A stretch of DNA of 56,612 nt from NCBI GenBank assembly GCA_003243955.1, contig QHCE01000007.1, positions 1-56,612 on the forward strand. The letters are read 5' to 3'. The translations under genes were made by a program, and so were the position numbers. The notes beneath the pieces were generated by a model. That model made no database searches and was not told where the DNA came from. It saw only the letters and a list, made by a program, of their open reading frames with translations. The number at the start of each line of letters is the position of its first letter. Within the stretch, counting starts at the first letter, position 1. This stretch comes from Acidimicrobiales bacterium. GTDB lineage: Bacteria > Actinomycetota > Actinomycetes > Mycobacteriales > QHCE01. Shown one piece after another: positions 30,032-38,747 of this stretch.

Positions 30032-31696
30032 ATGATTGAGTCACTCGGGGCGCACGTCGCGGCACTCTATAGCGCGAAGCCAGGGAGCGTGCACGCGCCA
30101 TCGATCGATTACGCGGCACTGTCGCCGATCCTGATCGTGCTCGGCGCTGCGTGTTTGGGGATCGTCGTGGAAGCTTTTTCCCCGCGTCGTGCGCGCCGCG
30201 CCATCCAGTTTGTGCTTGCTGTCGCCGCCTTGCTGACCGCTGGAGCCGCCGTTGTCTGGCAGGCGGGCGCAAACCTCACCACCGCCTCCGGCGCGGTGGC
30301 CATCGATTCGGCTGGGTTGTTCTTCCAAGGCAGCATCATTGTGCTGGGATTACTTGCTGTGCTGCTGATTGCTGAGCAGAAACTGGAGCGCGGCGGGGCA
30401 TTTGCTGTCCAGCCGGCTGGGCCGGATCGATCTGTCAGTTCAGGTACCGGAGGCGTTGGGGGCACTCAGGGCGCCGGGGTCGCTGGGGGAGCCGGGGGTA
30501 TGGCGAGTTCGGAATCCGTGCGAGTTCCCACGAACACTGAGGTTTTTCCGCTCACGATGTTTGCGCTGGCCGGGATGTTGCTGTTCGTTACCGCGAATGA
30601 TCTTCTAGTGATGTTCGTTGCGCTGGAAGTGTTATCCCTTCCGTTGTATCTGCTCTGTGGTCTCGCTAGACGCCGCCGGCTGCTTTCGCAGGAAGCGGCG
30701 ATGAAGTACTTCCTCTTGGGGGCGTTCGCCTCCGCGTTCTTCCTATACGGTGTTGCGCTGCTGTATGGCTACGCTGGAACGGTATCGCTGGGGGGTATTG
30801 CAGGCGCTATTGCGCATGGCCCCAGCCCAACCTTGGGTGGACACGCTAGCCAGACGCTGCTGTTGCTGGGGCTTTCGCTGCTGATCGTGGGATTGTTGTT
30901 TAAAGCGGGTGCGGCGCCGTTTCATTCCTGGACACCGGACGTGTACCAAGGCGCCCCTACGCCGATAACCGCACTCATGGCGGCCTGCACCAAGGTCGCC
31001 GCTTTCGGTGCTATTGCCCGTGTGCTTTATATCTGCTTTGACAAAGCCGCACAGGACTGGCGGCCCATTCTGATCACAGTAGCTATCGTCACCATGGTGA
31101 CGGGAGCCGTCCTGGCTATCACTCAGACAGACATCAAACGGCTGCTGGCGTACTCCTCGATCGCCAATGCTGGTTTCATTCTCACCGGAACAGTGACGTT
31201 GAGTGCGGCCGGCTTGTCGGCCACCATGTTTTACCTTGTCGCATATGGTTTCATGACGCTGGGCGCGCTGGGTGTGGTGATGACCGTTCGTGACGCTGGT
31301 GGCGAAGCCAATCACATTTCGCGCTGGGCAGGGCTCGCGCGCCGCTCTCCAGCGGTGGCTGGTGTCATGACGTTTTTCCTGCTTGCTTTCGCTGGCATTC
31401 CGTTAACGAGTGGATTCACCAGTAAGTTTGCGGTGTTTTCGGCAGCATTTGGTGCTGGACGGTTGGAGCTGGTGATCGTCGGTGTGATCGCCAGCATGGT
31501 GTTGGTTTTTCCGTATCTGCGGCTGGTGGTGTTGATGTATGCCGCAGAACCAGCGGCCGATAGCGCCACCGTCCAGCTTCCGGGTGGTCCAACTCGGCTG
31601 GCGATCGCAGTGGGGGCGCTGGCGACGCTGGCATTGGGTGTAGCACCGGGACCACTGCTGCAGTTAGCCAGCAATGCGGCCCACTTCGTGGCGTGA
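30032..31696 (+). CDS. nuoN: NADH-quinone oxidoreductase subunit N
   Basis: APFHSWTPDVYQGAPTPITALMAACTK. Confidence 0.95.
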   Translation: MIESLGAHVAALYSAKPGSVHAPSIDYAALSPILIVLGAACLGIVVEAFSPRRARRAIQFVLAVAALLTAGAAVVWQAGANLTTASGAVAIDSAGLFFQGSIIVLGLLAVLLIAEQKLERGGAFAVQPAGPDRSVSSGTGGVGGTQGAGVAGGAGGMASSESVRVPTNTEVFPLTMFALAGMLLFVTANDLLVMFVALEVLSLPLYLLCGLARRRRLLSQEAAMKYFLLGAFASAFFLYGVALLYGYAGTVSLGGIAGAIAHGPSPTLGGHASQTLLLLGLSLLIVGLLFKAGAAPFHSWTPDVYQGAPTPITALMAACTKVAAFGAIARVLYICFDKAAQDWRPILITVAIVTMVTGAVLAITQTDIKRLLAYSSIANAGFILTGTVTLSAAGLSATMFYLVAYGFMTLGALGVVMTVRDAGGEANHISRWAGLARRSPAVAGVMTFFLLAFAGIPLTSGFTSKFAVFSAAFGAGRLELVIVGVIASMVLVFPYLRLVVLMYAAEPAADSATVQLPGGPTRLAIAVGALATLALGVAPGPLLQLASNAAHFVA

Positions 31697-31703
31697 AGTG
31701 GTC
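31625..31703 (+). repeat. left direct repeat: native nuoN 3' end
   Basis: 79 nt, 70 identical to 32594-32672. Confidence 0.9.
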
Positions 31704-31731
31704 AAGTTATGGCGAGCCGCGGTAAGTTAAT

Positions 31732-32400
31732 TCAGCGGCTAGTTGCATGCAATGCCACTGGTCGGGTGGCGAGCGTACTGCGGACTGTGGAGTGGGCTTC
31801 GATCCAGTTTCGTAGTTGCGGGTTGATCCACTGGACAAGGGTGAGTAGATCGTTGTGGTGCTGTGCGAGCGGTTGTCGATGGATGGGCTCATGGTGAGCG
31901 ATGCGATTACGTAGCCCATGGAGGCGGGAAAGCCGATCATGTAGTGGCCTTCTGCGTGGCTGACCAGCAAAACCGTGGTGCAAACACCATCGCCACAGAG
32001 TCAGCTCGTAATGTCCGGATACTAGGAACCGCCAGAATCCTAAGGGTATTTCGGCAATGACTCGACCGGGGGTTTCAGGTTTAGGCCGATGACCATCGGT
32101 TAGCCGGGCACGCGCTATTGCGATGTCTGTTGTTCTGCGCGGCGTCAAAATACCCGCAGGGTCCAGATACCAGCGGGGCTCATTGTGTTGTTTGATGCTC
32201 CACTGAGTGAGCTGCATATGCATGGCGTTGCGAACAAAAATCTCAAGGTGCGCAATGTCTATCCAGAAGGCGCCAGATATGGCGGCATTCCAAATATAGA
32301 GCTGTACGGCTGCATCAAGGTCACCGCCACTAACGTGGCAGTAGGGCGATAGTCGTTCAACGGATATCGCTTCCTCAACAGTGGTCACTGACTTAGCCAC
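31732..32400 (-). CDS. Abi_2-family (AbiD/AbiF-like) HEPN abortive-infection protein
   Basis: LSPYCHVSGGDLDAAVQLYIWNAAISGAFWIDIAHLEIFVRNAMH; HEPN RxxxxH motif in GLRNRIAHHEPI; GTG start. Confidence 0.85.
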   Translation of the reverse strand: MAKSVTTVEEAISVERLSPYCHVSGGDLDAAVQLYIWNAAISGAFWIDIAHLEIFVRNAMHMQLTQWSIKQHNEPRWYLDPAGILTPRRTTDIAIARARLTDGHRPKPETPGRVIAEIPLGFWRFLVSGHYELTLWRWCLHHGFAGQPRRRPLHDRLSRLHGLRNRIAHHEPIHRQPLAQHHNDLLTLVQWINPQLRNWIEAHSTVRSTLATRPVALHATSR

Positions 32401-32402
32401 AT

Positions 32403-32476
32403 CGAGCCCTTTCGTGTATGCTCGTTTTGTACACCCCGGTGGCCTCTACCCGCGAGAGCGGGCACGACGCCGGGGT
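32403..32476 (-). ncRNA. candidate structured RNA upstream of the Abi_2 gene (hairpin plus H-type pseudoknot)
   Basis: stem 32433-32439/32470-32476, inner stem 32449-32453/32458-32462, and interleaved stems 32430-32434/32414-32418 with 32420-32424/32403-32407. Confidence 0.6.
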
Positions 32477-32593
32477 TTCGTATGTTACGGAGTATCCGCC
32501 TTGCCTAGACGGGGCTCCATGACCGGCCTAGATTTTTCTGCCCGGCTGGCCGTGCTTTAACCGGCACGGAACGCTTACCAAGCTGCAGTGGAG

Positions 32594-32672
32594 GCGCTGG
32601 CCTTGGGTGTGGCACCGGGGCCGCTGCTGGAGTTAGCCAGCAACGCGGCTCACTTCGTAGCGTGAAGTGGTC
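32594..32672 (+). repeat. right direct repeat: orphan copy of the nuoN 3' end
   Basis: encodes ALALGVAPGPLLELASNAAHFVA*; 88.6% identical to 31625-31703. Confidence 0.9.
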
Positions 32673-32688
32673 GATGAGCATCGCGTAA

Positions 32689-32889
32689 GGAAGGAAGGTA
32701 AAAACCATCGATGGCGACATCGCGGACTTGGCCAAGCGGCGAGAACGTGAACTGCGCTGGACCGAAATACGCCAAGCCTATGATCGGTTGCGTCAGGATA
32801 TACCAGCATGGAACGACTACCAGGCCGAAGCCCATCTTCTCGATCAGGCAACGGCAGACGGTCTGGACAGTGAGCCGCCATACCACTAG
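32689..32889 (+). pseudogene. 5'-truncated antitoxin remnant
   Basis: frame reads GRKVKTIDGDIADLAKRRERELRWTEIRQAYDRLRQDIPAWNDYQAEAHLLDQATADGLDSEPPYH*; no ATG/GTG/TTG start before the TAA at 32686-32688. Confidence 0.5.
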
Positions 32890-33285
32890 AAGCCCCGAGA
32901 TCATCGGTACAGAGCGTGCGGCATACCGCATAGCACTATTCGCCAAGGTGATATCTACCTGTGCGAGTTCCGAACACCACCCGGTCATGAGCAGCACGGC
33001 CTTCGGCCAGTAGTGGTCATTGCCAATGAGCCTTATCATTTGAGCATTCCGCGCATGACCATCGTGATTGCTTTGACGTCGGTGAACCGCAGATTGCCCC
33101 ACCACGTCGAAATACAGCCGGACCCAGCGAACGGACTGCGTTACACCAGCTATGCCATTACCGAACAACCAAAAGCCGTCTCTGCGGAAAGGCTGCGAGG
33201 GGACCCGTCAAGGCTCGCTCGCGGCGCAACCTCTAGAGCAGATCTTGGCATACGTCCCGATGTTCATAGAGCCAACGAGCTTGTA
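32890..33285 (+). pseudogene. MazF/PemK-like toxin remnant
   Basis: RQGDIYLCEFRTPPGHEQHGLRPVVVIANEPYHLSIPRMTIVIALTS...HHVEIQPDPANGLRYTSYAITEQPKAVSAERL; no canonical start; C-terminal LEQILAYVPMFIEP lies in another frame. Confidence 0.65.
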
Positions 33286-33393
33286 GGGCCGAGCGATGGT
33301 TGACTCGGCAATTAGCCGATAGCAATGAACGCGCTCCACCTCACATGTCGGCGCTGCTGAGCTGTCGTAAACAGGGACTATACGATGCAAGGG

Positions 33394-33693
33394 TTATGAG
33401 ATGGACTCCGTAATTCGTGTTTTCTCTAGGCGTCCGTTAATGAAATAGGAACCGAAACCCGTGATAGAACCACCACCGGTGCCCGTAAGCTGTAAGGACT
33501 GAACATGCTGCTCACCTGTGTAGGCACCATTAGGACCTGCTACGCTTAGGAAATTAACATCGCGACGATTCGCGCTGACTGTTGCAGTCCAGTGGTTTGA
33601 ATCCCCTGTTACCGCGAAGCAAATATACTCATTGCAGTCCCTAACGTCGGCCATTGCGGCGGGAGATGATACAAATACGCCCATCAACGCCAT
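33394..33693 (-). CDS. small putative secreted protein (start uncertain)
   Basis: signal-peptide-like MALMGVFVSSPAAMA followed by a short Cys-containing domain. Confidence 0.5.
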   Translation of the reverse strand: MALMGVFVSSPAAMADVRDCNEYICFAVTGDSNHWTATVSANRRDVNFLSVAGPNGAYTGEQHVQSLQLTGTGGGSITGFGSYFINGRLEKTRITESIS

Positions 33694-34035
33694 CGAAACG
33701 CCGCAAACTCCTTGAGAATTGATCCCATATTCTACACCTTCTACTCGAATGCAGGGCTGCCGTGCCGCCCGCTGGCGAATTACCGTATCACCGCTCGAAC
33801 GCTCATGTAGACGATTGCGGCAACTATCGCCGCTTAGATGTAAGCATCGTGAGTCACCGACGATGAAATCTATGGCAGACCGGCCATGCTTAGCTCCTTA
33901 AGCCGTCAAGTGAAAACATCATATGGTCTAGCTGCCGTTGCTGAGCTATCAATGCGGAAGCTGACGATGACGGTCCACTACACCACATAATAAGGAGTAC
34001 ACTCCTGAGGAGTTCATTCCTCTCTTGGAGCGCAT

Positions 34036-35490
34036 TTGCTGAAGAAACCGGATCACGTCTTTGATCGCGAAGCGCAATGGCGCGCTCTCGCGCAGTTCGT
34101 GGATCGCGTCGGCCAACGACCGCAGTTCGGCGTGGTCAGCGGGCGACGCCGACAGGGTAAGACTTATCTCTTGGAGAGCCTTGCCACGGCCAGCGGTGGT
34201 TTCTACTTTGGAGCTACAGAGGCTACAGAGGCTGATTCCTTGCGTCAGCTTTCAACTGAGCTCACTAGATACTTAAAGTTACCTGCCCCGCTCCGCTTCG
34301 CCGATTGGCGTGAGGCGGTTAGCTACCTATTCGCTGAACCTCGTTTGCGTTCTGTACCCATAATTATTGACGAGTTTCCGTTTCTCAGTAAGGCTTCGCC
34401 TGCGCTTCCCTCAATTTTGCAGCATGCCATCGACCGGACGGCGATCCCACGGAAAGGCCCTTCGCTATTGATTTGCGGCTCGGCGCAGTCAATAATGGGG
34501 CGTTTACTCGCAGGTCAAGCCCCGCTACGTGGGCGGGCCAACCTTGAACTACGGCTACGCCCTTTCGACCATTGGATTGCGGCACGGTACTGGGGGATCA
34601 GCGATCCGGAGCTCGCCATTATGGTGCATGCCATTGTTGGTGGAACGCCCGCCTATCGAGAGTTCGTATCAGGTGACGCTCCAGGAGATCGCGGCGATTT
34701 TGACGATTGGGTGACTCGAACTGTGCTCAATCCTGCGACGCCGTTGTTCTTGGAGGCCCGCTATCAGCTAGCCGAGGAGGTGACCGATCACCGGGAAACC
34801 GGGCTGTATCCGTCGCTGTTAGCAGCGATTGCCACTGGCAGTAACACCCGTGGTGGTATCGCCTCGGTGGTCGGTCGGAAAAGCAACGACTTGACCCATT
34901 ACCTCAACGTGCTGGAAGACACCGGACTCATCATGCGGGTTCAGGATGCGTTCCGGTCCGGACGTTCTATCTACCGGATCGCTGAGCCACTGATCACGTT
35001 TCATCAGGCCATCGTGCGTACAGAACTCGGTCCACTGGAATCCGGGCGGGCCGGGCAAGTATGGGCACGTAAGCAACCCCAGTTCCTAGCCCAAGTTCTA
35101 GGGCCGCACTTTGAGGCATTGTGTCGCTCCTATACTGAACTTGCCCCCGCTGAGCTGTTCGGCGCCCGGCCAAGCCAGGTGCAATCAGGTGTGGTTACCG
35201 ATTCCGTTCATCGCACCCAGATCGAGATTGACGTCGTCGCTTTCGACGTTCCAGAGCCAGGTAAGCCGCCCCGTGTTTTAGCGCTCGGCGAGGCCAAATG
35301 GGGCAAAGTATTGGGGATACGCCACATTGAACGCTTGCGACGAGCGCGGGAGCTACTGACCGAGCGGGGGTATGACACCCGAGACACCACCTTGGCTTGC
35401 TACAGCGGCGCCGGATTTGAGGCGGGTTTGAGCGGAAGTGGTGAAAGGGTGAGGCTGATCGGACTTGAGGACCTCTACACTCCCACGTGA
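34036..35490 (+). CDS. AAA ATPase, archaeal-ATPase/DUF234-like
   Basis: Walker A GRRRQGKTYLLE; IIIDEFPFL; C-terminal nuclease-like region IEIDVVAFD...LALGEAKWG. Confidence 0.8.
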   Translation: MLKKPDHVFDREAQWRALAQFVDRVGQRPQFGVVSGRRRQGKTYLLESLATASGGFYFGATEATEADSLRQLSTELTRYLKLPAPLRFADWREAVSYLFAEPRLRSVPIIIDEFPFLSKASPALPSILQHAIDRTAIPRKGPSLLICGSAQSIMGRLLAGQAPLRGRANLELRLRPFDHWIAARYWGISDPELAIMVHAIVGGTPAYREFVSGDAPGDRGDFDDWVTRTVLNPATPLFLEARYQLAEEVTDHRETGLYPSLLAAIATGSNTRGGIASVVGRKSNDLTHYLNVLEDTGLIMRVQDAFRSGRSIYRIAEPLITFHQAIVRTELGPLESGRAGQVWARKQPQFLAQVLGPHFEALCRSYTELAPAELFGARPSQVQSGVVTDSVHRTQIEIDVVAFDVPEPGKPPRVLALGEAKWGKVLGIRHIERLRRARELLTERGYDTRDTTLACYSGAGFEAGLSGSGERVRLIGLEDLYTPT

Positions 35491-35494
35491 GCTT

Positions 35495-35806
35495 CTACAG
35501 CGCGCCGCGGCCGGCACGCAGCAGCAGCATCGCCAGCTGGGTGCCTAGCGGACCTAGCTCGTGGTGGAACTTGTGAATAATTTCTTGCTCCCTGGAGAGC
35601 ACGATTCGGGTACCTCCGGCCGCGACTCGACGCGCACCGACCTCTTTGCTTGCCGCGGAACGTTCCCGCCACAGCTTGATCATCGCCGCGTCGGCTTCGT
35701 CGATACGTTTCCGTAGAGCATCAATGTCGCGGGCATCCAGCGATGGCGCAGTGCCATCCTCAGTCCATGGGGTGCTGCTGATGTCCTCACTGGTCGCAGT
35801 GGGCAT
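35495..35806 (-). CDS. chorismate mutase
   Basis: IDALRKRIDEADAAMIKLWRERSAASKEVGARRVAAGGTRIVLSREQEII. Confidence 0.88.
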   Translation of the reverse strand: MPTATSEDISSTPWTEDGTAPSLDARDIDALRKRIDEADAAMIKLWRERSAASKEVGARRVAAGGTRIVLSREQEIIHKFHHELGPLGTQLAMLLLRAGRGAL

Positions 35807-36094
35807 TTTCGTTCTCCTCCAACTGTTGGTGTGGGCGACCCTCCCGAGGAGACGTCCGCCCCAGATGTCTCTGTGGGCGATAGTGAACTCAGGCTAGAAC
35901 GCTTCGGCCACTAATACCCGGTGGTGGAAAAAACAAAAGGCCGAGGGTGTCTGCATGATGTATATCGTGTCATATGTGGTAAAGCATTTTAGATGCGGGC
36001 CGACGTTGGCTGGCAGCAATCCACTTCATGGGTGATAGGCGTTAAGCCGGTGCAAGCGCGTAGCCATCGCGCTGAGCAATAGACTCTAGTCACA

Positions 36095-38689
36095 ATGCTT
36101 GCCTCGCCTTTCTCATCTTCCCTGTCTGTCGCGTTGCTTCCCGACGGGCCCCTCGGCATGCCTGCGCGGCCGGCCTTGGGCAGTAGTCAAGCTACCGAAG
36201 CGGTGCTAAGTGGCCTAAACGAAGCCCAGCGCGCGGCGGTGACCCATGCTGGCGCGCCATTGCTGATCGTGGCGGGCGCCGGGTCGGGCAAAACTGCCGT
36301 GCTCACTCGCCGCATCGGTTACATCTTGGCTACCGGTCGGGCGCATCCGGGCGAGATAGTGGCAATCACGTTCACGAATAAAGCCGCGGCGCAGCTGCGC
36401 GAACGAGTGACGGCGCTAGTAGGCCGCCGTGCCCGTTTCATGTGGGTCTCGACGTTTCATTCCGCTTGTGTTCGCATGCTGCGGGAGCAGGCGAAAAACG
36501 TTGGGTTGCGCCCCGGTTTTTCTATCTACGATTCTGATGACGCGCAGCGCCTGATCACGCTGGTTACTCGAGAGCTGGAACTTGACCCCAAGCGTTATCA
36601 CGCACGATCGCTGGCGGCACAGATCAGTAATCTCAAGAATGAACTTATTGATCCCGAAACATGGTCGCAGCAGGCGCAGAGCCCGTGGCAGAAGATTATT
36701 GCTCAGGTATACCGCGAATATCAGCGGTACCTAAGCCAGGCAAACGCGCTCGATTTTGATGACCTAATCATGACCACAGTAAATATGCTGCAAGCATTTC
36801 CCGAAGTCGCACAATATTATCGCCGTCGATTTCGCCATGTGCTTGTCGACGAATATCAAGACACCAACCACGCGCAGTATGTGCTGGTTCGCGAGCTGGT
36901 GGGTGCGCGCGGCGCTGAAAAGGATATTCCACCTGCCGAGTTGTGCGTGGTGGGTGATGCCGACCAGTCTATTTATGCATTTCGTGGTGCGACCATCCGT
37001 AACATTTTAGAGTTCGAGAAAGACTATCCCGACGCTCGCACCATTTTGCTAGAACAGAATTACCGCTCTACGCAGAATATCCTCATCGCCGCGAACGCGG
37101 TTATCTCCCGTAATAGTGAGCGTAAACCTAAGAATCTGTGGTCGGAATCCGGCGCTGGGGAGCAGCTTGTTGGCTGGGTAGCAGACGATGAGCATCAAGA
37201 AGCGGCGCTTATCTCCGCTGAGATCAGTCGGCTCCGTGAGCAGGAGAACTGCCGGCCCGCGGATACTGCGATCTTTTACCGCACAAATGCGCAATCCCGG
37301 GTTTTGGAAGAGGCATTCATCCGAGCGGGACTGCCGTACAAGGTCGTGGGTGGCGTGCGGTTCTATGAACGCAAAGAGGTCAGAGACTTACTGGCTTACC
37401 TTAGGGTATTGGCTAATCCTGACGACGAGGTGAGTTTGCGTCGGATTGTAAATACCCCACGGCGTGGAGTGGGAGACCGTGCGCAAGCATGTGTTACCGC
37501 TCTAGCCGAGTCGCAACGCTGCTCTTTTGGAGCAGCTTTAGGGCAAGCCGCGCAAGCGCCGGGTATTAGCAGCCGAGCCGTGGCCGCCATCGAACAGCTC
37601 ACCACCTTGCTGGACCAGCTGCGCTTGCGAGCGGTCACTCAACCGCCGAGCGTATTACTGGAAGACATTCTGGCGAGTACCGGATATTTGACCGAATGGG
37701 AGAAAAGCGCGGAGCCGCAAGACCAGGGCCGGGTAGAAAACGTGCAGGAGCTCGTGAGCGTGGCACGAGAGTTCGAAGACCGCGCCGAGCTCGCGGCGCT
37801 GGGAGAACTGAGCGGCGCTGAACCTGGGGGCACCGAAGTTGGCGGTACCGAAGTTGGCGGTACCGAAGTTGGGGACGCCGAACCTGGGAGTGCTGAACTT
37901 AGCGGCACTGAGCTCGAGGCTGCCACCGACAGCGCTGTCGAGGCCGATTCTGGCACGTCAAGTCAGCTGCTGGCATTTTTGGAGCGCGTCGCGCTGGTGG
38001 CAGATGCCGACGCTGTTCCCACCGCACCGGCCACGGCGGCCGAAGGTGCTCAGATTCCCGACGATCCGGGAGTGGTGACGTTGATGACGTTGCACACCGC
38101 GAAAGGCTTGGAGTTTGATGTGGTATTTCTGACCGGGATGGAGCACGGAATTTTCCCGCACGAACGATCGTTGGGGGAGCCGAGTGATCTGGAAGAAGAA
38201 CGCCGGCTGGCCTATGTCGGTATTACCCGTGCTCGGCAGCGGCTGTACGTATCCCGGGCAGTGACCCGTAGCGCGTGGGGGCAACCGCAGTACTCCCCAG
38301 CTTCCTGTTTTTTGCAAGAAATCCCCGATACTGTGCTCCGGTGGGAGCGGGAAGTATTTAGTGATCCGCGTGACCTGCTCAGCCGAGGTAGTTCCGACTA
38401 TCGCGATGTCGGGTTGCGTGCTGGGCCAACAACCCAGTACACCGCTCCGAACCGTCCGTTGGGAACGCGCCCCCGTAGCCCTGTGTCTCGTTCTCGCGCA
38501 CCACAGCCGGGCCGAAGCCGGGCAGTGCCTATTCTGGCCCTGGGCGACCGGGTCAACCACGACGCCCACGGCATGGGCACCGTTGCTGAGCTCCGCGGCG
38601 AGGCCGAGAAGGCTCAGGCCGGAGTGGACTTCGGAGACGGCATCGTGCGTTGGTTCGTGCTGCGCTTCGCGCCGCTGGAGAAGCTGTAG
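36095..38689 (+). CDS. pcrA: ATP-dependent DNA helicase PcrA/UvrD1
   Basis: GAGSGKTAVLTRRI; VDEYQDTNHAQY; VTLMTLHTAKGLEFDVVFLTGMEHGIFPH. Confidence 0.95.
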   Translation: MLASPFSSSLSVALLPDGPLGMPARPALGSSQATEAVLSGLNEAQRAAVTHAGAPLLIVAGAGSGKTAVLTRRIGYILATGRAHPGEIVAITFTNKAAAQLRERVTALVGRRARFMWVSTFHSACVRMLREQAKNVGLRPGFSIYDSDDAQRLITLVTRELELDPKRYHARSLAAQISNLKNELIDPETWSQQAQSPWQKIIAQVYREYQRYLSQANALDFDDLIMTTVNMLQAFPEVAQYYRRRFRHVLVDEYQDTNHAQYVLVRELVGARGAEKDIPPAELCVVGDADQSIYAFRGATIRNILEFEKDYPDARTILLEQNYRSTQNILIAANAVISRNSERKPKNLWSESGAGEQLVGWVADDEHQEAALISAEISRLREQENCRPADTAIFYRTNAQSRVLEEAFIRAGLPYKVVGGVRFYERKEVRDLLAYLRVLANPDDEVSLRRIVNTPRRGVGDRAQACVTALAESQRCSFGAALGQAAQAPGISSRAVAAIEQLTTLLDQLRLRAVTQPPSVLLEDILASTGYLTEWEKSAEPQDQGRVENVQELVSVAREFEDRAELAALGELSGAEPGGTEVGGTEVGGTEVGDAEPGSAELSGTELEAATDSAVEADSGTSSQLLAFLERVALVADADAVPTAPATAAEGAQIPDDPGVVTLMTLHTAKGLEFDVVFLTGMEHGIFPHERSLGEPSDLEEERRLAYVGITRARQRLYVSRAVTRSAWGQPQYSPASCFLQEIPDTVLRWEREVFSDPRDLLSRGSSDYRDVGLRAGPTTQYTAPNRPLGTRPRSPVSRSRAPQPGRSRAVPILALGDRVNHDAHGMGTVAELRGEAEKAQAGVDFGDGIVRWFVLRFAPLEKL
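37814..37918 (+). repeat. 15-bp tandem repeat within pcrA (7 units)
   Basis: GGCACCGAAGTTGGC, GGTACCGAAGTTGGC, GGTACCGAAGTTGGG and degenerate flanking units. Confidence 0.9.
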
Positions 38690-38747
38690 CGCGACTTGGC
38701 GTGAGGTCATCATCAACGCGACTGTGATGTCACCCCGATGTTGGAAG

